Shown: positions 59,528 to 64,000 of the stretch, one piece after another | Position numbering within the stretch: the stretch's first letter is position 1 | Layout: each line of letters opens with the position of its first letter | Assembly: GCA_937922945.1 (NCBI GenBank) | Contig: CAKZUP010000139.1 | Coordinates: forward strand, 1 to 64,000 | Origin: an uncultured Granulosicoccaceae bacterium | GTDB lineage: Bacteria > Pseudomonadota > Gammaproteobacteria > Granulosicoccales > Granulosicoccaceae | Length of the DNA: 64,000 nucleotides | Direction: 5' to 3' | Notes under the pieces: generated by a model | Told to the model about the DNA's origin: nothing | The model's database searches: none | What the model saw: only the letters and a program-made list of their open reading frames with translations | Made by a program: the position numbers and the translations under genes

Positions 59528-61855
59528 TTGCGTGCCTTTGTTCCGATCACACAGATTATTACTCGGCTAATCGTTTTCTCAGGAGTGCTTGCGGGCAGTC
59601 TGTTAAGCAGTAGTGCAGCGCGGGCTGACACGGTCACCGTCACGTTGCTCGAATTACAAAATGCGCTCGATAACGCAACACAGCAACCCGATCAGGTGTC
59701 TCGCGATTTACTGGATAGAATTACGCAGGCATTAAATGAATCTGATATCGGCTTCTCAAACGGCGAAGTGCTCTATCAGGATAGTGCTGCAGATATCCCC
59801 ATTGACGGTGGGTGCAATAACACCGAAATTCTGCAGCTGAACACCAACATAGTGTTAGCCTCCGACACCAGCTTGTCTCTTACGCTGAACTCATTATACG
59901 AACCAATCATCTTGGCTGTTGCCGTTCAGGCCAATGTGAACAGTAATGGTAGCGCCAGGAATATCGTTGGAATCAGGCTTGGGGATTGCCAAAATATTGC
60001 GCGTGATACGTTCCAGTTCGATGCTAACGGGCAGGCAAGCTTCTCACTTTCTGTGAGCTTAAGTTTGAACCCGGAGTGGAGCGAATCGTCTGTACTGAGC
60101 TTATTCCCCACATTGAGTCTTGATGGCGAGTTGGCTCAGTTTTCTTCAACGGTTGATGTAGACGACTCGGTGCTGGCATCTCTACTCGAAGATTACATCG
60201 AAGGTGAAATAGAAGACACGTTCACCAACTCAAGATTATCCGCAGAATTACAAAACTTTGAACTTACGTTGAATGAGAAGTTAAGTGAATCATTAGACAA
60301 TGGCCGCCTGGACATAGAGCTTCCGGAATCAGACGATGAGCAGGTTCTGGCGCTATATCGCTTGTTACAACCCGAGGCGCGTTTCCCTATTACGTTGGAT
60401 ATGATTCGTTTACACCGACGCGAGCTGCTTGCATCGATTCTTTTTGGCGAACCCACTTCACCGACCTCAATTTTTGCTGATGCTTTGCTGTGTGAATCCG
60501 CGTCGTCCTTTTTTAGTACAACTCAAACAACCCCCATCTTCACTGGCGGGCCTGCACAGTGCAGCCAGGTTACAGACGTGGAGACAGTAACCGGCCAAGT
60601 CTGGTCCGATGCGAATTGCCAGCAGGCCTTGGATTACTCGCCAACCAGTGTGAGTGCGTACTGCAATGTGGCGCTCGATTCTGACAGGCTGGGCAATGCT
60701 GCATCGAACCCGTTGGAGCTGCAGAGGTTTACGCACAGTCCGGGTACACGCTTTGACATCAGCGCGTTGACATCGGAAGGGTTGATACAGCCATTCATGC
60801 AGCGCTTTAATTACAAACAAGTTGATACACCGCGCGGCAGTTGTGAGCTTGAAATGCGGGTTTACAGCTTAAGCGCTGCGCAAGACTCTACCGATAGAAA
60901 AGCACTGCTGGCCTTGCATGGGGGTAGTTGGCAAGCACGCGCCAGTGGTTTTATCGGTGTTGAGGCCATGGCAACGCATTTTGCTAATGAAGGTTTCACC
61001 GTGTTCGCACCTTTCTATAGACTTATCGGTGATACAGACGGGAACATTGCCTGCAACGATGCAAACCTTAACGATATTCTCGACGACGTTAACGATGCAC
61101 TCGATTGGGTACAACAGCGAGCAGACTCGTTTGGCTTGCGGGGCAAAACAACGGTGTTTGGTCAGTCCGCTGGCGGGCACCTGGCTTTGTCGCTGGCCAC
61201 GCATCGCGCAGAGGAGATTCGGCGCGCCATCCTGTTCTATGCGCCAACCGATTTCACTGACTTTGCAGAGCAAATCAGAAGCGGTGCCTACACGAACCCC
61301 ACTGGGTTAAAAATTCTGGAGGCAGTAACCGGAAGCAGCATCGATGCGCTGGATACATCCTCTGCGCTGGTTCGCAATAACAGCTTTCCCATGCTGGTGT
61401 CGCAGGCTGCTGTTCCAGTTCCGCCCATGTTCATACTGCATGGTGAAATGGATACCCTATTAGATTACCGGCAATCGGTTCGCCTGTGTAATGCGTTAAG
61501 CGGTAGTACCGATTTTAATACCGGGCCTGCGTTGTCAATGCCCAATATGACAACCCTTGCCTCGCGTGTTCAGTGTGATGCTAATGGTAGTCAGCTTCAC
61601 CTTATTGCAGAAGGTGAGCATGCCCTGGATTTATGCATAGCGCCATCCTTGTGTTTATCAGGTAGCACCGAGAGTGCTGATGAGGTTGCGCAGTCGATTA
61701 GTGCTATGCTGGAATGGTCTAGTGCCGAATCGTTAAGCGCCAATGCATCCGGGGGCGGTTCGTCTTTTCTGGGTAGTTTGAGTTACTGGTACGTGTTCAG
61801 TTTATGGTTATTGTTACTGGTAAGGTTCGAATTGATTCACAAGCGTATAACTTAG
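59528..61855 (+). CDS. Exported alpha/beta hydrolase with GlyGly-CTERM-like tail
   Basis: The TTG start gives a signal peptide (ITRLIVFSGVLAGSLLSSSAARAD). Residues about 35-430 are an unknown beta-rich region with scattered Cys. The alpha/beta hydrolase part (about 440-735) has the oxyanion motif HGGSW (464-468), nucleophile Ser547 in FGQSAGGHLAL, acid in FILHGEMDT and a His in AEGEHALDL, the carboxylesterase/lipase pattern. The end (742-775) is GGGSS, a hydrophobic helix, then basic residues, matching GlyGly-CTERM tags cut by rhombosortase. Likely a type II-secreted, surface-linked esterase. Confidence 0.82.
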   Translation: MRAFVPITQIITRLIVFSGVLAGSLLSSSAARADTVTVTLLELQNALDNATQQPDQVSRDLLDRITQALNESDIGFSNGEVLYQDSAADIPIDGGCNNTEILQLNTNIVLASDTSLSLTLNSLYEPIILAVAVQANVNSNGSARNIVGIRLGDCQNIARDTFQFDANGQASFSLSVSLSLNPEWSESSVLSLFPTLSLDGELAQFSSTVDVDDSVLASLLEDYIEGEIEDTFTNSRLSAELQNFELTLNEKLSESLDNGRLDIELPESDDEQVLALYRLLQPEARFPITLDMIRLHRRELLASILFGEPTSPTSIFADALLCESASSFFSTTQTTPIFTGGPAQCSQVTDVETVTGQVWSDANCQQALDYSPTSVSAYCNVALDSDRLGNAASNPLELQRFTHSPGTRFDISALTSEGLIQPFMQRFNYKQVDTPRGSCELEMRVYSLSAAQDSTDRKALLALHGGSWQARASGFIGVEAMATHFANEGFTVFAPFYRLIGDTDGNIACNDANLNDILDDVNDALDWVQQRADSFGLRGKTTVFGQSAGGHLALSLATHRAEEIRRAILFYAPTDFTDFAEQIRSGAYTNPTGLKILEAVTGSSIDALDTSSALVRNNSFPMLVSQAAVPVPPMFILHGEMDTLLDYRQSVRLCNALSGSTDFNTGPALSMPNMTTLASRVQCDANGSQLHLIAEGEHALDLCIAPSLCLSGSTESADEVAQSISAMLEWSSAESLSANASGGGSSFLGSLSYWYVFSLWLLLLVRFELIHKRIT

Positions 61856-61884
61856 TGTTAAGCATATTTTAAAAAGGATTTACC

Positions 61885-62190
61885 ATTCGTAAGCTGCGCA
61901 TCAGTAATGATTATTTGTTGGCGATACTGTCCACTGTTGTTGGTTTGGGTTCGCAAAACGTATCGAGCAATGTCGCTGTTGAAGCGTGGCAAGCGGCAGG
62001 TTACGAGTGCGACGAGTTGTTTTTTGCCCACCTGGATGCGCTGATAGAATATCGTTTTCTGCAATACAACGTTACCGGCGAGACGCTACTGGAGTTCAAT
62101 GAGCTGGTTAAAGGCAGCAACGAAATAGACAGGCTTATATCGCTAACGCATGAAGGAACAGAGTTTCTGCATTGTTTTGGCAGGCGATAG
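61885..62190 (+). CDS. Small winged-helix-like (DUF2513-like) protein, possible ATT start
   Basis: The frame encodes RKLRISNDYLLAILSTVVGLGSQ at the N-terminus and LISLTHEGTEFLHCF near the end, which resembles DUF2513-type small winged-helix proteins (terminal LTxxGxxFL). An AAGGA ribosome binding site at 61874-61878 lies 6 bases before an ATT codon at 61885; no ATG/GTG is at that place. The nearest conventional start is TTG at 61915, which has no ribosome binding site and removes the conserved N-terminus. It may be a rare-start gene or one whose ATG has mutated. Confidence 0.55.
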   Translation: MRKLRISNDYLLAILSTVVGLGSQNVSSNVAVEAWQAAGYECDELFFAHLDALIEYRFLQYNVTGETLLEFNELVKGSNEIDRLISLTHEGTEFLHCFGRR

Positions 62191-62207
62191 TGTGGCAAAT
62201 ACGTTGT

Positions 62208-62666
62208 TTACTTCTGCGATATTTGTTTCTCATACAATTTAATCCAATCTTGCGGCGTCATTTTGGCCGCCAGCTCAGCGATAAGATCGTACGGAATGTT
62301 TTCCATTTTCTTAAACCGGATGCATGATTTTCCCATATCCAATTTCCCATCAACGCGTTTGGCGTATTCTGTTGTGAACCAGTTATACAGTTTTTTATCA
62401 GCATAGATACCCATGTGATAAAGCGCTACATAGCTTTTTTGGGATGCAAGATTTATAAATGGCAAGGGTAGGCTGGTGTTGCAATGATAACCAGCAGGAT
62501 AAATGGAGTGGGGGACAACATAGCCAAGCATGTTGTAGCTCATTTCTTCTTTAAAGCCTTTGGGTAAGTGCTTTCTTAAGGTGGTTCGAAGCTTGGCTAC
62601 AACTTTCTTACGATCTGCCGGTAACTGATCGATGTATTCTTTAGGCGTTTGTGGTTTTGTCTGCAT
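62208..62666 (-). CDS. DUF1801 (YdhG-like) protein
   Basis: The 152-residue protein begins PKEYIDQLPADRKKVVAKLRTTLRKHLPKGFKEEMSYNMLGYVVP, the DUF1801 pattern. It continues with YVALYHMGIYADKKL and LDMGKSCIRFKKMENIPYDLIAELA. The fold is iron-homeostasis-like or DNA-associated in some members, but no firm role is established. Converges with the small winged-helix-like gene. Confidence 0.85.
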   Translation of the reverse strand: MQTKPQTPKEYIDQLPADRKKVVAKLRTTLRKHLPKGFKEEMSYNMLGYVVPHSIYPAGYHCNTSLPLPFINLASQKSYVALYHMGIYADKKLYNWFTTEYAKRVDGKLDMGKSCIRFKKMENIPYDLIAELAAKMTPQDWIKLYEKQISQK

Positions 62667-62711
62667 GGCTCCCCTCTGTCTGGCTTGTTGAAAGAGTGCA
62701 GGTAGATATTA

Positions 62712-63740
62712 TTACTTATTCGGCTTGGCGCCCACCTGTTTTTTAGTATTAGTTTGGCTGGCGTTGTTTTTTAGCGCTGCTATTTTGGAATCTAAATCTG
62801 CCAGCGTCAGCGCCACTTCCTCACGTTGGGTTTGTAGTTTTGATAACTGCTTTTCAGGGGAAATTCTTAGAATGCGATTAACCACTTGATAGGTCATTAA
62901 CGCACGCATGGCTTTCATGCCGAGGCTGCGAACCCTGTAAACACGGCCGAGCCTTGCTATTTTCTGGATTTTGGCGAGTTTTGCCAATCTTAAAACGCGT
63001 AGCGTACGCAGGAAGGATATAAACGGAATAAGGATAATGGCAAGATCAATCCAGTTTTTCTTTATGTAAGCAAGCTTCTTATCGGTTGCGTGAATCATGA
63101 TAATGAATTCAAGCGTGAACGCGAACCAGATGAACCCGGTTGTAAAGTGCATCGTGATTCGCAACCAGAAGTATTGCTGTACCGCATTCTGGAAAGCAAA
63201 CTCGATAAGCAGTATGGGCAATATCAGCAGCGCGATAATTAACATCGGCTTGTTGAATATTTGCGTTAGCAGTGTTGAAAGTTCTCTACCGGGGTGTTGC
63301 CAGGTAAGAGAGGGAAGCCATAGCCGATCATCCCAGGCGCGAGAGACTTTTCCTAAACGCAATGGCGGAATGAAGCAGGCCATTAATGCCTGGAAATGTG
63401 TTTCGCGCGCGCCTTCGGTATTGCGTACCACACGAGAGCTGTACACATACTCTAACCAGAACAGTGGCCAGATTAGCAGCAGTGCGGCAAACAGAATTTT
63501 CCCGACATGCGATGCAGATTCTGCGAGTTGCACGGCTTCTTGAACTTGCCTTGCCTGGACCGACACCTCTTCACTGTCCAGCTGTGCCATCTCGGCCACG
63601 CGAGGAATATCGACCCAGGTAATTATAATCCCTGCCAGCAGAACCAAAAAAATCACGCTGAGCACAAACATCGGAAAGGCCAGATTGTCTGCCTTCTCAC
63701 GCTGTTTTTTAATAATTTCTGTGTCCGTGCTTTCTGTCAC
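62712..63740 (-). CDS. Voltage-sensor-like ion-transport membrane protein
   Basis: The 342-residue protein has hydrophobic helices at about 22-42, 78-98, 165-185, 195-217 and 228-245. An S4-like helix with a basic residue at every third position follows: RTLRVLRLAKLAKIQKIARLGRVYRVR (about 247-273). No pore loop (TxGYG-like) or pore helices follow; instead there is a coiled-coil tail (QLSKLQTQREEVALTLADLDSKIAALKN) and a basic end. It belongs to the Ion_trans superfamily but may be a voltage-sensor-type protein rather than a channel (inference). The upstream neighbour is not visible. Confidence 0.72.
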   Translation of the reverse strand: MTESTDTEIIKKQREKADNLAFPMFVLSVIFLVLLAGIIITWVDIPRVAEMAQLDSEEVSVQARQVQEAVQLAESASHVGKILFAALLLIWPLFWLEYVYSSRVVRNTEGARETHFQALMACFIPPLRLGKVSRAWDDRLWLPSLTWQHPGRELSTLLTQIFNKPMLIIALLILPILLIEFAFQNAVQQYFWLRITMHFTTGFIWFAFTLEFIIMIHATDKKLAYIKKNWIDLAIILIPFISFLRTLRVLRLAKLAKIQKIARLGRVYRVRSLGMKAMRALMTYQVVNRILRISPEKQLSKLQTQREEVALTLADLDSKIAALKNNASQTNTKKQVGAKPNK

Positions 63741-64000
63741 TTAGAACATTCCGGGTGTCTATGGTTGCCAAGCTCATAGTCAATGAAATGGCGTTCTTTC
63801 TAGGTTTTTGCGAAAACAAACGCCGTTTTGCTGTAGTTAAAACCTTTATTAATCAGCTTGCCAGATATTCCTTGCAAGATTTGTGTTGATCCAGCGGCAA
63901 CGTTTTGGCACCGCAAAACTTTGGCTGTGCTGGTGGCTTATAACTTGCTCTTTGAACTTTATATAACAGCCTTGCACAGAGATTCTAACGTGTGAGATGC

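Overview
The window reads as a chromosomal segment of a Gram-negative, probably marine or environmental gammaproteobacterium. Support comes from lipoprotein and secretin genes, a RutR-type pyrimidine regulator, paired DUF1127 proteins, a GlyGly-CTERM-like protein tail, and a complete outer-membrane-spanning type III secretion gene set. No rRNA, tRNA, CRISPR array, transposase or phage gene was recognised. Genus cannot be fixed from the sequence alone.

Layout. 1-6.8 kb: two secreted/surface proteins, an Old Yellow Enzyme homologue, DUF1304, SRPBCC and HAD dehalogenase-like genes, and a LysE-type exporter. 7-11 kb: a periplasmic binding protein beside a CHASE-PAS-GGDEF-EAL c-di-GMP enzyme. 11-16.6 kb (minus): a TauE/TauD-like pair and a MoxR ATPase / VWA metallopeptidase-like / unknown trio. 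16.7-23.3 kb: a Cys/Trp-repeat lipoprotein abutting a hybrid histidine kinase, a MmgE/PrpD protein, a small peptidoglycan-binding-like protein and tyrS.

23.5-42.1 kb: a non-flagellar type III secretion system (injectisome). A plus-strand run encodes SctV, C, D, a needle-like protein, SctI, J, K, L, N, O, P, then a FixL/FixJ-like two-component pair, then SctQ, R, S, T. Most junctions overlap or nearly touch. SctU and a FliO-like protein lie on the opposite strand upstream. A 244-residue protein whose C-terminal part resembles the needle-like protein lies further upstream. Translocators, gatekeeper, chaperones and effectors are not recognisable here. The FliO-like protein, the embedded kinase/regulator pair, the needle-like paralogue and the extended secretin tail make this the most interesting part of the window. 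An OmpA-like lipoprotein (43.6-44.9 kb) and an unknown minus-strand gene follow.

45-55.3 kb: a coherent reductive pyrimidine degradation locus: preT/preA dihydropyrimidine dehydrogenase, a rutR-like TetR regulator, an N-carbamoyl-beta-alanine amidohydrolase, dihydropyrimidinase, and a NitT/TauT-type ABC transporter (ATPase, two permeases, binding protein) closed by a clear terminator. Two RutR-box-like sites fit regulation by RutR. 55.4-64 kb: two DUF1127 proteins flanking a LysR regulator, a large lipoprotein, a GlyGly-CTERM-like alpha/beta hydrolase, a small winged-helix-like gene with a possible ATT start, a DUF1801 protein and a voltage-sensor-like membrane protein.

A window-wide theme is short tandem repeats of about 12-15 bp, in gaps and inside coding sequences. 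They occur at 3061-3170, 16839-16923, 26117-26186, 33641-33670, 42918-43061, 52049-52117 and 56890-56949.
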